Assembly: GCA_034670405.1 (NCBI GenBank)
Contig: JAXDDX010000054.1
Location: 2,859,001-2,923,000, forward strand
From: Hoplostethus atlanticus
Taxonomy: Eukaryota > Chordata > Actinopteri > Trachichthyiformes > Trachichthyidae
Reading direction: 5' to 3'
DNA length: 64,000 nt
Shown: positions 1-22,530 of the stretch, in pieces
Layout: every line of letters starts with the position of its first letter
Position numbering within the stretch: position 1 is the stretch's first letter
Notes under the pieces: generated by a model
Told to the model about the DNA's origin: nothing
The model's input: the letters and a program-made list of their open reading frames with translations, nothing else
Database searches by the model: none
Program-made: the position numbers and the translations under genes

Positions 1-488
1 CATAGATTCAATCAAAGATTCCTCTAATTTGAGCTTCATGGTAACAGGATATACGTAATGGGGGGGTAGTTTGAGTTCAGTTGCCCACAACACTGCTGCT
101 GGGTGACTCAGCTGGCTGGCTGGCTGTGTCCTTGGTGTCACCTCTCACCCATTTGGCTTTTGATCACCCCTCTGGGCAGCATACCAAGCCAGGACCCTGG
201 TTGGAATGGGCAAAACTGACAGACATGAGTATTTGGGCTCATAATGCTGGCTTCTGACCAGTGAGTGCATTATAACAACGAGCAGGATGCTGTCTGTATC
301 TATATCCCTTTACCTTTGTTTCTTTTGCTGTCTCATTTCATTGTAAGGTCTATGGAAATGTTATCTAATCTTCAGTTTAATACACAGACGGTTACCAGTT
401 AAATTCTGATTAGGACTGTAGGATCCCCCCTACTTTTATCCCGCAATCTTACTGAAGTGACAACGTGTCCTCTACTTTCTGCTTTTCT

Positions 489-560
489 CTCTCTCTCTCT
501 CTCTCTCCTCCCCCCCCCCCTCCCGACACCCCACACCCCACCACCCCCACCCCTCCTCTA
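489..560. repeat. CT microsatellite and pyrimidine tract before first acadvl exon seen
   Basis: A (CT)n run followed by C-rich sequence leads directly into the acceptor AG at 560-561. It serves as the polypyrimidine tract of that intron. The sequence from 1 to 488 is intron or upstream DNA in which I see no exon. Confidence 0.7.
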
Positions 561-561
561 G

Positions 562-10759
<10,198 letters not shown>

Positions 10760-12557
10760 ACACAGCACGCTCCTCGTCTTTTAATCTTTCTTCTTTTTTT
10801 GAAAAATTTTTTTTTCCTCTCCTGGAGCTCTAAACAGGCTCCAGGTCTTGTCTGGTCCCTCTCTTCTCAAACGTTTTCCTTCACCTCTTAGCCCTGTTAA
10901 TCCTGTACTTTGTTCATCACCTTTGGTTTGCACCTTTGCCCCTTTAATCTGTACTGTATTATTGTTTAAGGACTACACCAAGTTTTTGATAAACTGGCCT
11001 GTTGGTCAATTTAGCCTCTAAAAACAACAACTCTAGATTACTAAACTCTGGATTACTAAACTCTCTTCTTACGTTAGATAATGCTTACTGCCTACGGCAC
11101 CTAACACACTGTATGCTAACATGTTAGCATGTACACGGGACAGAGATATCTACCAGAGACACAAGAGATGATTTTGGTTGTTCTCCTATCCAAACATGGA
11201 AAAGGTAAGTTGACCAACAAGCCAATTTCCCCAAAATTGATGTGGTCCTTAAGTGTAGCAGTTGATTCAATGTCCTTCGAATGTGTGGATGGAGATGTCA
11301 CATGTATCATGAATGACCCGACATCCATGATTCTAGTGAATTGAATGATCTTAATATTGAACTGTTACTGTGTTACTGTTGTAACACTGTTCAAACTCTA
11401 ACATGATCAGTTATGGAAGTTGTTAAATTATGCACAAAGGTGTTTGAACTTTTTTTTTGTATAGTTATCTACATATATATTTTCTTTTTAATTGAATACA
11501 CAATTGTATAGACTGCAGTGGAGTTTCTTTATGTACCTCATGCCTTTTTGCATGCTAAGCTCACTCGGTGCTCAGCACACTAACATGTCAGGAACAGAGC
11601 CTTTGCCTTAGAAACCAGTCCACAGATGCCGTATAAAGTCCTCGTGACCAGAGATAAAAAAAGAAAAGAACAAACTTGCACATGGAACTGAAAATGTGCA
11701 GGTCCGCTCATTCTTTCATAATGGCCGTCACATGAACTACCTAAGTGCAAGCATTTATTTTCTCCCTGCCAAAAGTAACCGGCAGCATTAACTGTAATTA
11801 AAGGTAATTCACCAAATCAGTCTGCATACCTAGGTTTTGGGATGTTTTTTCCCAAAACACCCAGTTGTAAGTGCTTGCTGCCCAAACATCGTGTGTATAT
11901 AATCGTGTACATATAGTAGGGTAACTTAAATACATACTTAGTTGTGTGCTTTCAATCTGTGGCGACTAGCTGAGGTAAAGTGCCTGTTGTCCAAATAATA
12001 ATACAGGAAACTCAAAGTAGGGCCAGACAAAGTTCTTGTACTACCAACATTTTTATTGTCACAAACAACATTGCCATTGAGTCAGTGATGTGTCTGAATC
12101 CTGATGTAGACCGTATATTGTATTAAACCCATGCCGAATTTGCATGGCGAAGTTTCAGTGTGAGATCATTGATTCCTAACAAACTATTTAAAGGGATTAT
12201 GGGAACTGTCTCACTGTCACACTGCTAAGACTAACTCAGTCAACATGACCAAGATTTTGGCGACGCAAGAATGTTGTGCAGACCTACTTTGAGGTTTACT
12301 GCTTAGTACTTATCCACCACCAGTGAACGAGTTGGGTGTGCATATCACTTTAATTTACTGAAATACTAGTACAGCCATGTTTCTGTTTTTCAGACACGTC
12401 TTTCTTTGGCCTTTGCCTGAGTGGAGTTGCAGTGCAACTATGTAATGTGGTGAGATGATTTGTCTGAATGCAGCATTTAGTAGGCCCACAAACAATTACA
12501 TTGTCTTTCTTCTTTGTAGCTTGTACAAACTATTGCAACCTGTATAAAAATAATAAA
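10760..12557 (+). other. Probable acadvl 3' UTR and downstream sequence
   Basis: No coding sequence is recognised after the acadvl stop. AT-rich sequence with no splice-like exons runs on to an AATAAA at 12552-12557, the clearest canonical poly(A) signal seen. That would make a 3' UTR of about 1.8 kb; earlier variant signals cannot be excluded without transcript data. Confidence 0.4.
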
Positions 12558-14646
12558 GCTCAGACTAGAGACTGCTTCTTGTATGTTGAAGCTTTATTTT
12601 TACCCCCTAACTCACTTCCTATTTTTATTGTATTCATTATAACCTGCACCCTGGTTTCACTTCTGCAGCAAAGCTCTTCCAGCACTTACTTCTGCCACTT
12701 ACTGGAATGTCTCCAGATGCCTGATGGTGCATAGATGCTACAGCGATATCAAAACATGAGCCCTTTCCTGCCTCGTATGCATAAACTGAAAATGTGTGCG
12801 AAAGGGAGACGAGCAGGGTGCCAGCGGTTTGCAAGGTCTGTGGTTAACGTTGAGAATTTCCCCAGCCTGTTCTGTCTGACAACTAAAGGAACAAGCTCGG
12901 TCGCAGAGCTCGAAGCCGCTGCACAACACGTGTTCGCAGTCTAAGCTCTTGTTTTGTTTACAGACTATCACTATTATTTTTTTATTAGTTGTGAGTCGTA
13001 TTCATAGAGGTAGTTTCACAGGGAGATTAAAGCAAAAATCAGGTTTGCTCCAGGGCTTCTCATCTTCTCTGGGTAGTGTTTTAGGCTATTCAGGCTTTAA
13101 CACCACCTATCCATAGAAGGCATGGGCACTTAATATATTACAGTAACTAATAAATATCCATTCACAGGACTAACTCATTTATAATCTGACTTCATATAAA
13201 TACATCAACTGAGTAACCTAAAACCATGAGTATTTGGACAGCAATGTGTGGTTGATATTTTGGCTCGATACTTATGTTACTTTGAATGTGTAATGACAAT
13301 GACTATAAGATTTGAATGCAGACTGTCCTGCTTAAATTTGTTTTAAATTTTCAGTCATGAGTGGCTTGTTAATGCACTACTGACCTTTTTGCACATGGCC
13401 ACCCCTCTCCTAATTTCAGGTGTGAAAAGTGTTCAAATGGAACAAGATCATTCTAATAACAATAGTCATTTTTAATATCCAATCAAAGTTCATAGTCTAA
13501 CAATCTGAAAAAAAAGTCAACAGATTGCTGGTTCTCTCTCCAGCAATTTTTTATATTAATTGTCTTTATGAGGATTCAGGTGTGACTACACTTGGCTCTC
13601 AATTACTCTGAGGCTCTGTCAAACTGCACGTTAATGTCATTGTGTTATTTCACATCCAATGGGCTTGTGTCTAAACCAAGGAGGTTGAGACCTTTAATGT
13701 CTATATCCAAAGTGGTTCCTGAGGCCAGTAGTTATCAGGCCTACACTGAGAAGGCTTTCTGCATGTCCACAGAAGAGTCAGTCAGCCACGCAACCAAACA
13801 TTCTTGTGGCATTTGATATTCTGAAGTCGACTTTTCCCATTTTCCCATCAGGCATTATCCATATTGCCTTGAGATGAGTGTGCGTCAAGTGAAGAACTTG
13901 TGACTGACTTTGGCCTGGTTTCCTCCTCTGGGGCCTGTGGCACCTCCAAAGAGATGATGGTGTGGGCTGTCAGAGTTCTTTCTCTGGATGGAAAAAAAAA
14001 AAAAAAACATGTAACAGCTGAGCCTGAAATAGCATCATATCATATGCTGGTTTTGTAAGGAAGTGGTTTTTCCCATGGTGAAATGGGTATTTTACATCCT
14101 CAAATTTCCAAAACATAAAAAGGAAGTGTTTTTTTCCCAGCTGTAGTCCAAATTCAGATCTGTTAACAAGTAATTTAGTCTAGTATTGAGCCTTTACATC
14201 TTATTATGCCACTGGAGTGAGACACTTTCACCTGGTGCCAATGTTGTCCAATATTGTCACTTATTGCAATTGTTTAATTTCAACAATTGCATTGGAATGA
14301 TGATATTTTTGGAAGTGCTCTTGGGATGTCTACATACTACTATACATACAGGACTATTACAGGAACCATTAGATAATTACCAAGATGTTCATTCTTATTA
14401 AATGCTTATTAATGTACTGCACGTGTATTAAGTTTAGTAACCTTAACTCGATGTTTTCCCAATGAATTTCAAGTGCGTAAAACGTGCGTAAAACTATGCT
14501 ATGTCCTCAATTCTGATTGGCTCAATCTCGTTTGAAGCGGCTAGAGAATATCCAATAACCCGTACGCATGTGACCGTGTAACAATTAATTTCAATATTAC
14601 TGCGGTAACAGAGAACGACGTGTCGCCTAGCAACCGCGTCGTTTAT
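12558..14646. other. Intergenic sequence, no gene seen
   Basis: AT-rich DNA between acadvl and the convergent GPCR gene. Only short open frames without recognisable similarity are present, plus an A-run near 13991. It probably includes the GPCR 3' UTR on the minus strand. Confidence 0.5.
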
Positions 14647-15657
14647 CTAGTTCAATAACTGCATTGCTTGGTGGAATTGTAACAACTGTAAATCAATTAA
14701 AGCCGATGCATCAACAAACCTTGGTCTGGGGGGGGCGCGTGCCCATTTGGCGTGCACAGTCCACCCGACGACACTTTTCAAGTAGCGGGAACAGCAGGGG
14801 AACCTGTGACTCAGCTGCTCCACAAGTTCCTCTTTACGCAAACCGTAAACGACTGGCGCAACGCACTGCGCCAAGCTGAAGAAAGCAAAAATGATCACCG
14901 CTGACAGCTCTTTGGTCCCCGGCTGAATATGTTGCCCTTTCTCGAGAACCGTTAGCACAAAGTTCACAAAGTTGGGGAGGATATAAACGGCCAGCTGGGT
15001 GCCGTGTAAGGCAATTGTCTTGCATCCCACCCGGTTGCGTCGATTCAGCACTCCTAGGCGCCGTCCCTCCATCAGTATCCTCACGTAGCTGTACAGTATG
15101 AGCACAGCGCATACAGTTATGAACAGTATCTTAAGCAGCTTGCCTTCGCTCTTCAGCTGCTTCGCTCCGCACTCCCCGTGTGGCCCGGTGACCCCCCGGA
15201 GCAGGGTGAGGGGGATAAACAGGGCCAGGACCCAGGTCATTAGTCCCAGCAGCCAGGGCCACCGACTACCACAGCAGATCAAAGTGTACCTCATCGGATG
15301 GCAGACGGCGAAATACCGGTCCAAGGCCATAGCCGTGAGCGTCAGGAGGATATTAGAGGCGCTGCTGATTAAAATGGTCACCATGACCAAGCAGACAGAC
15401 GGTCCTGGCCGGGCGTCCAGGTGTATCTGGTAGTAGAAAACGCTGCTCATCCCCAGGTGAACCAAGGCGGACACCAACAGGTGGAAAACCAGAACAAACC
15501 GGGCATGACCCCGAAGCCGCTCCTCGCAAACTATGGTCCAGTTTATGAGGATGTTGAAGAACAGCAAGACGGAGAAAGAGAAGGTCGACACGTAGAAACG
15601 CACACAGGTGTAGTCCTTTGCCTCTGGCGTCCCGGTCCCGTTGTCTATCGACATCAT
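14647..15657 (-). CDS. Class A GPCR, odorant receptor 131-2-like / GPR148-like, intronless
   Basis: Single-exon 336-residue seven-transmembrane receptor at the plasma membrane. Seen: a hydrophobic TM1 after about 25 residues, a TM3 cysteine (PSVCLVMV) and an extracellular-loop-2 cysteine (GECGAKQ) that could pair, the TM3 end MALDRYFAVCHPMRY (DRY box), TM6 LHGTQLAVYILPNF and TM7 ending VAPVVYGLRKEEL. The DRYFAVCHP and VYGLR motifs resemble the fish odorant-receptor-131-2-like group; the TM6 region also resembles GPR148. The Asn of the usual TM7 NPxxY motif is absent (APVVY). Two adjacent start codons (15657, 15654) are possible. No ligand can be inferred. A cysteine pair at the C-tail (CC) is a possible palmitoylation site. 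It converges on acadvl. Confidence 0.85.
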   Translation of the reverse strand: MMSIDNGTGTPEAKDYTCVRFYVSTFSFSVLLFFNILINWTIVCEERLRGHARFVLVFHLLVSALVHLGMSSVFYYQIHLDARPGPSVCLVMVTILISSASNILLTLTAMALDRYFAVCHPMRYTLICCGSRWPWLLGLMTWVLALFIPLTLLRGVTGPHGECGAKQLKSEGKLLKILFITVCAVLILYSYVRILMEGRRLGVLNRRNRVGCKTIALHGTQLAVYILPNFVNFVLTVLEKGQHIQPGTKELSAVIIFAFFSLAQCVAPVVYGLRKEELVEQLSHRFPCCSRYLKSVVGWTVHAKWARAPPRPRFVDASALIDLQLLQFHQAMQLLN

Positions 15658-15914
15658 TCCTTAGTTTGGGTTGTTATCGTGGGATTATGTAAAAGTAGAG
15701 ATAATAGAAATGTTAAATGATGAAAAGGTGAGATTGGCCGCGGCATCGTCTCTCTTTGCACTCACGGAGTATGTGACTCAAAGGGTTTATCCGTTTGCTT
15801 CTCTTTCGCTCTCTCTCCCTCCCACTCTCACACACCATCCACACCACCACCCACACTGCTACAGTACCACTGATAATAATGGTGTCAATGAGTGAAAAGG
15901 ATACCCTCCTTTTC

Positions 15915-15917
<3 letters not shown>

Positions 15918-15948
<31 letters not shown>
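15918..15948. repeat. (GT)n microsatellite upstream of the GPCR
   Basis: Uninterrupted GT run about 260 bases upstream of the GPCR start codon (minus-strand gene). Confidence 0.9.
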
Positions 15949-15949
<1 letters not shown>

Positions 15950-16085
15950 TTGTGTGTCCCCAAGTCCCTAAACTCACCATTACACACCAATTGTCAATTA
16001 GACGTTTCCCACATTTTTCAAGTCAGTAGCCTGTACATTTTTATTAGCCTATATCAGTACTCATTGGTCTTGGTATTGTAATACT

Positions 16086-16116
<31 letters not shown>

Positions 16117-16290
16117 TAATAATAATAATGATTTGCCTACATTCTGCTGTATTGCTATATGTATAATTCTATTATGCCTATATATAGTTAGTCTTCGTAG
16201 GTGTGTTTGAGACAGTACCCATAATAATAATAATATTAATATTATTATTATTATTATGAATATATCATTATTATTATTATTATTATAAGA
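16086..16290. repeat. AAT/ATT trinucleotide clusters
   Basis: Several (AAT)n and (ATT)n runs at 16086-16129 and 16221-16286. The first marks the left border of the tandem duplication unit. The second differs in length by a few bases between the two units. Confidence 0.85.
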
Positions 16291-16603
16291 CTAACTCAAC
16301 ATCAACGCAACATATGTCCATGTGATGGTGTTATGCTGCCCTCATGTGCTCCTCGTAAACTCCTACTTCGTAAAGCACGCGTTCAAGTGCTTTTGGTCAG
16401 AAATAATAGCAAAATTGACTGTTGGATAGAATGTGGTTTTATTTTAGAAATGGAGTGGTAAAGAGCTACTTCATGTTACAGTGGCAGAATTTAGTGCATC
16501 TGGCCTGTAATTGAAATTTTCATTAATGTTCCAGTAGACCTGTTAGGGTGTCAGTAATGATGTAGGTCTTTATTACATCTTTGTGGCAATATAAAAAAAT
16601 CTA

Positions 16604-17719
16604 CACTACCGCTCAAAAGTTTGGAGTCTTTATTTTTGAAAGAAAAGCACAATTTTTTTCAATTAAAATAACATTAAATTGATCAGAAATACAGTCTAGA
16701 GATTGTTAATGTGGTAAATGACTATTATAGCTGGGGGGAAAATGTGTTAAAAAGTTAATTGATCATTGAAAACTGTTGTGTTGATTAAAGAAGCAATAAA
16801 ATTGGCCTTCCTTATGCTAGTTGAGTATCTGGAGCAGCAGCATTTGTGGGTTCGATTATGGTCTCAAAATGGCCAGAAAAAAATAACTTTCTTCTGAAAC
16901 TCATCAGTCTATTCTTGTTCTGAGAAATGAAGGCTATTCCATGCGAGAAATTACCAAGAAACTGGAGATCTCATACAACGATGTATACTACTCCCTTCAC
17001 AGAACAGCGCAAACTGGCTCTAACCAGAATAGAAAGAGAAGGGAGGCCCCGGTGCACAACTGAGCTAGAGGACAAGTACATCAGAGTCTCTAGTCTGAGA
17101 AACAGACGCCTCACAGGTCCTCAACTGGCAGCTTCATCAAATGGTACCCGCAAAACACCAGTCCCAACGTCAACAGTGAAGAGGCGACTCCAGGATACTG
17201 GCCTTCTAGGCAGAGTAGCAAAGAAAAAGCCATATCTGAGACTGGCCAATAAAAGGAAAAGATTAAGATGGGCAAAGAACTATTTAGGGAAGAAGCAGTC
17301 AGCTGGTATTCTGACTATAATGGAGTGGCCAGCACAGTCACCAGATCTTAACCCTATTGAGCTGTTGTGGGAGCAGCTTGACCGTATGGTACGTAAGAAG
17401 TGCCCATCAAGCCAATCCAATTTGTGGGAGGTGCTTCAGGAAGCATGGGGTGAAATTTCTTCAGATTACCTCAACAAATTGACAGCTAGAATGCCAAAGG
17501 TCTGCAAGGCCGTAATTGCTGCAAATGGAGGATTCTTTGACGAAAGCAAAGTTTGAAGGACAAAATTATTATTTCAAGTAAAAATCATTATTTCTAACCT
17601 TGTCAATGTCGTTGACTATATTTGCTATTCATTTTGCAACTCATTTGATGAATAAAAGTGTGAGTTTTCATGGAAAACATGAAATTTTCTGGGTGACCCC
17701 AAACTTTTGAGAGGTAGTG
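16604..17719 (+). mobile_element. Tc1/mariner-like element, internally deleted, copy 1
   Basis: Inverted ends begin CACTACCGCTCAAAAGTTTG and finish with its complement (CAAACTTTTGAGAGGTAGTG). TA lies directly outside both ends, the target duplication of this superfamily. Length is 1116 bp, short of the roughly 1.6 kb of a complete Tc1-like element, so it is non-autonomous. Confidence 0.92.
16927..17556 (+). pseudogene. Tc1-like transposase remnant (209 codons)
   Basis: Full Tc1 transposases are about 340 residues. Here residues ~25-120 resemble the N-terminal DNA-binding part (RPRCTTELEDKYIRV, RNRRLTGPQLA, STVKRRLQDTGLLGR, KKPYLRLANKRKRL). The frame then jumps at about residue 122-128 into the last part of the catalytic domain (WPAQSPDLNPIELLWEQLD) and the C-terminus. 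The segment carrying the first two catalytic aspartates is deleted; only the final Glu region remains. The first ~20 residues look out of frame relative to the family. No activity expected. Confidence 0.85.
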
Positions 17720-18146
17720 TACCATGACAAAACAAATATACAAAATACCAGTTATTTATATAGGATAATATAGATAATGAAATTACTTTATTTTACGATC
17801 TGTTATTGACATTGCTTTTATGCGCTCCCTTAATGTCACACCTCGACAACATCATAGAAAATAACTCTCCGTGTACCACTTCGTTTATGTGCGGATCACT
17901 CGGAACTCCGACAGCAAATGAAGGCAGCATTACTCCTGGAGCCCGAATTGGGATATTTCCGACAGCACTTTAAGGCAGCATTACTCCTGGGGCATAAAAT
18001 GTGTTTCATCGCCATCTGCTGCACTATACAAGAATTGCTTTTTATATTGGCAGAATTTGAAATACTCTGAATCTGACATAGTACCTCCATATGTATGTTG
18101 TGTATAAAGTAATTTCCTAACAAAAAAGTAAAAATCACTCCAGTGT

Positions 18147-18840
18147 GCCTATAATATTTCTCATAGTATGTCTATGGTACTCAATAGTGAGTTTATACTA
18201 ACCGTATCGTAATTTATGGCAATTTTTTTCACGTGTAATATCACTACAATATTCCTATATCATTCCTCTTATAATATTATAGGGACACCTAGTTTTACTC
18301 TGATAATTCTAATGCATCCGTCTGAAATTTCTTCTGAGATTGTTTGTTGGTTATGGTTTTGTGTAAACTTTGTGAGTGTGTTAGCCAGGGCTTGATGCAA
18401 GAGTACTCCAGTGGGGGTGTGACTTAAAACCATCCTTTTAGAGGAAAAAGAAACTTAATATCACTTCATATAAGTGTTTAACGGTAGCATGACATTTTTC
18501 TGAGTTTGCCAAGAAAACTCATGAAACCGTCCTTGTCTCTTCTTTTCTTTTTCTATCGAGTTTACAGAGCAAGAGAAAAGGTAAGACAAAATTAGCTTAA
18601 AAGCATACTGAAATTGAACTATTGTCGGAGTTAAATGTTTGGCTGAATTAGAGAAAATTCTCTACAATATTGTTATTGTCTACTCAATAATGAGTTTATA
18701 GTGACAGTAACATATTTATTGGAGTTTTAGAAATGTGTGTTGTTTTATTTTTAGGGTTATGTCAAATTGCGGAGAATTTTAACCCCGTTAGTCCGGTTCG
18801 TTCAAAATGGCGAGAGCCAATTGTGTTTTATCAAATCAAT
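18147..18840 (+). repeat. AT-rich interspersed repeat X, copy in tandem unit 1
   Basis: Contains CACCTAGTTTTACTCTGATA, GCCAGGGCTTGATGCAAGAG and the palindrome ACTCAATAGTGAGT at its left end. Related copies lie at 21223-21910, inverted at 40262-41015, and at 45335-45850, each upstream of a PLAC8-type gene in that gene's direction. No coding capacity or transposon termini recognised. Confidence 0.75.
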
Positions 18841-19679
18841 TTTGTATCGTCCTTATCACCGTTACAGTCTCAAAGGGCTTCACAATAAATTCAGTTAGTT
18901 TATCTGTATTTATTTTCGTTTATTTCGAGTTTATTTTAGCTTAGTTTACCACTGATAAAAGTGGAGGTTAGAAGCCTGCCTAACCTCATGGCTTTGTCAA
19001 TGCCCTATCAAAGAAAATCACCAAATCTATAGTTTAATATATATAAATGTTCCTATAGTATCACTATAGAGACTCAATAGTGAGTTTATAGTAATTCTCG
19101 TATTTTATGGTGAATTTACATTCTATGGTACCTCTACAATATTCCTATGGGACCTATAGTTTTGCTATGATATTTGATGGGGTTACTACCCTAAATGTTA
19201 TTATAATAATGATTTGCCTACATTCTGCTGTATTGCTATATGTATAATTCTATTATGCCTATATATAGTTAGTCTTCGTTAGGTGTGTTTGAGACAGTAC
19301 CCATAATAATAATAATATTAATATTATTATTATGAATATATCATTATTATTATTATTATTATAAGACTAACTCAACATCAACGCAACATATGTCCATGTG
19401 ATGGTGTTATGCTGCCCTCATGTGCTCCTCGTAAACTCCTACTTCGTAAAGCACGCGTTCAAGTGCTTTTGGTCAGAAATAATAGCAAAATTGACTGTTG
19501 GATAGAATGTGGTTTTATTTTAGAAATGGAGTGGTAAAGAGCTACTTCATGTTACAGTGGCAGAATTTAGTGCATCTGGCCTGTAATTGAAATTTTCATT
19601 AATGTTCCAGTAGACCTGTTAGGGTGTCAGTAATGATGTAGGTCTTTATTACATCTTTGTGGCAATATAAAAAAATCTA

Positions 19680-20795
19680 CACTACCGCTCAAAAGTTTGG
19701 GGTCTTTATTTTTGAAAGAAAAGCACAATTTTTTTCAATTAAAATAACATTAAATTGATCAGAAATACAGTCTAGAGATTGTTAATGTGGTAAATGACTA
19801 TTATAGCTGGGGGGAAAATGTGTTAAAAAGTTAATTGATCATTGAAAACTGTTGTGTTGATTAAAGAAGCAATAAAATTGGCCTTCCTTATGCTAGTTGA
19901 GTATCTGGAGCAGCAGCATTTGTGGGTTCGATTATGGTCTCAAAATGGCCAGAAAAAAATAACTTTCTTCTGAAACTCGTCAGTCTATTCTTGTTCTGAG
20001 AAATGAAGGCTATTCCATGCGAGAAATTACCAAGAAACTGGAGATCTCATACAACGATGTATACTACTCCCTTCACAGAACAGCGCAAACTGGCTCTAAC
20101 CAGAATAGAAAGAGAAGGGAGGCCCCGGTGCACAACTGAGCTAGAGGACAAGTACATCAGAGTCTCTAGTATGAGAAACAGACGCCTCACAGGTCCTCAA
20201 CTGGCAGCTTCATCAAATGGTACCCGCAAAACACCAGTCCCAACGTCAACAGTGAAGAGGCGACTCCAGGATACTGGCCTTCTAGGCAGAGTAGCAAAGA
20301 AAAAGCCATATCTGAGACTGGCCAATAAAAGGAAAAGATTAAGATGGGCAAAGAACTATTTAGGGAAGAAGCAGTCAGCTGGTATTCTGACTATAATGGA
20401 GTGGCCAGCGCAGTCACCAGATCTTAACCCTATTGAGCTGTTGTGGGAGCAGCTTGACCGTATGGTACGTAAGAAGTGCCCATCAAGCCAATCCAATTTG
20501 TGGGAGGTGCTTCAGGAAGCATGGGGTGAAATTTCTTCAGATTACCTCAACAAATTGACAGCTAGAATGCCAAAGGTCTGCAAGGCCGTAATTGCTGCAA
20601 ATGGAGGATTCTTTGACGAAAGCAAAGTTTGAAGGACAAAATTATTATTTCAAGTAAAAATCATTATTTCTAACCTTGTCAATGTCGTTGACTATATTTG
20701 CTATTCATTTTGCAACTCATTTGATGAATAAAAGTGTGAGTTTTCATGGAAAACATGAAATTTTCTGGGTGACCCCAAACTTTTGAGAGGTAGTG
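19680..20795 (+). mobile_element. Tc1/mariner-like element, internally deleted, copy 2
   Basis: Same inverted ends and flanking TA as the copy at 16604 and identical outer flanks. The element was therefore already in place when the ~3 kb unit was duplicated. I noted four single-base differences between the two 1.1 kb elements. Confidence 0.92.
20003..20632 (+). pseudogene. Tc1-like transposase remnant, second copy
   Basis: Identical to the 209-codon remnant at 16927 except for one residue (Leu to Met at about residue 57) and a silent change in the WPAQS region. The same internal deletion removes the catalytic core. Confidence 0.85.
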
Positions 20796-21222
20796 TACCA
20801 TGACAAAACAAATATACAAAATACCAGTTATTTATATAGGATAATATAGATAATGAAATTACTTTATTTTACGATCTGTTATTGACATTGCTTTTATGCG
20901 CTCCCTTAATGTCACACCTCGACAACATCATAGAAAATAACTCTCCGTGTACCACTTCGTTTATGTGCGGATCACTCGGAACTCCGACAGCAAATGAAGG
21001 CAGCATTACTCCTGGAGCCCGAATTGGGATATTTCCGACAGCACTTTAAGGCAGCATTACTCCTGGGGCATAAAATGTGTTTCATCGCCATCTGCTGCAC
21101 TATACAAGAATTGCTTTTTATATTGGCAGAATTTGAAATACTCTGAATCTGACATAGTACCTCCATATGTATGTTGTGTATAAAGTAATTTCCTAACAAA
21201 AAAGTAAAAATCACTCCAGTGT

Positions 21223-21910
21223 GCCTATAATATTTCTCATAGTATGTCTATGGTACTCAATAGTGAGTTTATACTAACCGTATCGTAATTTATGGCATTT
21301 TTTTTCACGTGTAATATCACTACAATATTCCTATATCATTCCTCTTATAATATTATAGGGACACCTAGTTTTACTCTGATAATTCTAATGCATCCGTCTG
21401 AAATTTCTTCTGAGATTGTTTGTTGGTTATGGTTTTGTGTAAACTTTGTGAGTGTGTTAGCCAGGGCTTGATGCAAGAGTACTCCAGTGGGGGTGTGACT
21501 TAAAACCATCCTTTTAGAGGAAAAAGAAACTTAATATCACTTCATATAAGTGTTTAACGGTAGCATGACATTTTTCTGAGTTTGCCAAGAAAACTCATGA
21601 AACCGTCCTTGTCTCTTCTTTTCTTTTTCTATCGAGTTTACAGAGCAAGAGAAAAGGTAAGACAAAATTAGCTTAAAAGCATACTGAAATTGAACTATTG
21701 TCGGAGTTAAATGTTTGGCTGAATTAGAGAAAATTCTCTACAATATTGTTATTGTCTACTCAATAATGAGTTTATAGTGACAGTAACATATTTATTGGAG
21801 TTTTAGAAATGTGTGTTGTTTTATTTTTAGGGTTATGTCAAATTGCGGAGAATTTTAACCCCGTTAGTCCGGTTCGTTCAAAATGGCGAGAGCCAATTGT
21901 GTTTTATCAA
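21223..21910 (+). repeat. AT-rich interspersed repeat X, copy in tandem unit 2
   Basis: Duplicate of 18147-18840. It is the nearest copy upstream of PLAC8-type gene copy 1. Confidence 0.75.
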
Positions 21911-22497
21911 ATCAATTTTGTATCGTCCTTATCACCGTTACAGTCTCAAAGGGCTTCACAATAAATTCAGTTAGTTTATCTGTATTTATTTTCGTTTATT
22001 TCGAGTTTATTTTAGCTTAGTTTACCACTGATAAAAGTGGAGGTTAGAAGCCTGCCTAACCTCATGGCTTTGTCAATGCCCTATCAAAGAAAATCACCAA
22101 ATCTATAGTTTAATATATATAAATGTTCCTATAGTATCACTATAGAGACTCAATAGTGAGTTTATAGTAATTCTCGTATTTTATGGTGAATTTACATTCT
22201 ATGGTACCTCTACAATATTCCTATGGGACCTATAGTTTTGCTATGATATTTGATGGGGTTACTACCCTAAATGTTATTATAGGGTTACTAAAGTTTATTT
22301 ATTATTATATTATATATTATATTATTATTATTATTTTGTCAGCTGGCAATAGGAAATGTTCAAAACGAGAAGCTGTTTGATTCACTGATAAAGCACAGGT
22401 GAATGTCTTTGCTCTGTTTTTAATTAACTGTCTTGATGTCATTTGTAAGCTATTATTAATATGTATTTATTTAACTGGGGTAGAGTAATGTAGAGTA

Positions 22498-22530
22498 ATG
22501 TAGTAGTAGTAGTAGTAGTAGTAGTAGTAA
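22498..22530. repeat. (TAG)n microsatellite
   Basis: About nine TAG units between the tandem duplication and the left limit of the inverted-repeat arm. The remaining sequence 22282-22660 has no recognised feature. Confidence 0.9.

Larger units (their letters stand above)
16130..19205. repeat. Tandem duplication, unit 1 (~3.08 kb)
   Basis: Starts with GATTTGCCTACATTC after an AAT run and ends with CTAAATGTTATTATA. The same sequence repeats from 19211 with an offset of 3081 falling to 3076 bases after small microsatellite indels. It contains one deleted Tc1-like element and a copy of the AT-rich repeat family seen upstream of each PLAC8 gene. Differences from unit 2 are very few. Confidence 0.95.
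19211..22281. repeat. Tandem duplication, unit 2 (~3.07 kb)
   Basis: Second copy of the unit starting at 16130, in the same direction, separated by ATAAT. Homology stops at 22281, where unit 2 continues into AGGGTTACTAAAG and unit 1 runs into the next copy. The AT-trinucleotide sequence at both borders could have mediated an unequal exchange. Confidence 0.95.

Noticed and set aside
12637-12971. Short overlapping frames on both strands
   Set aside because: No recognisable domain, no splice support, and frames on both strands are similar in length, as expected by chance.
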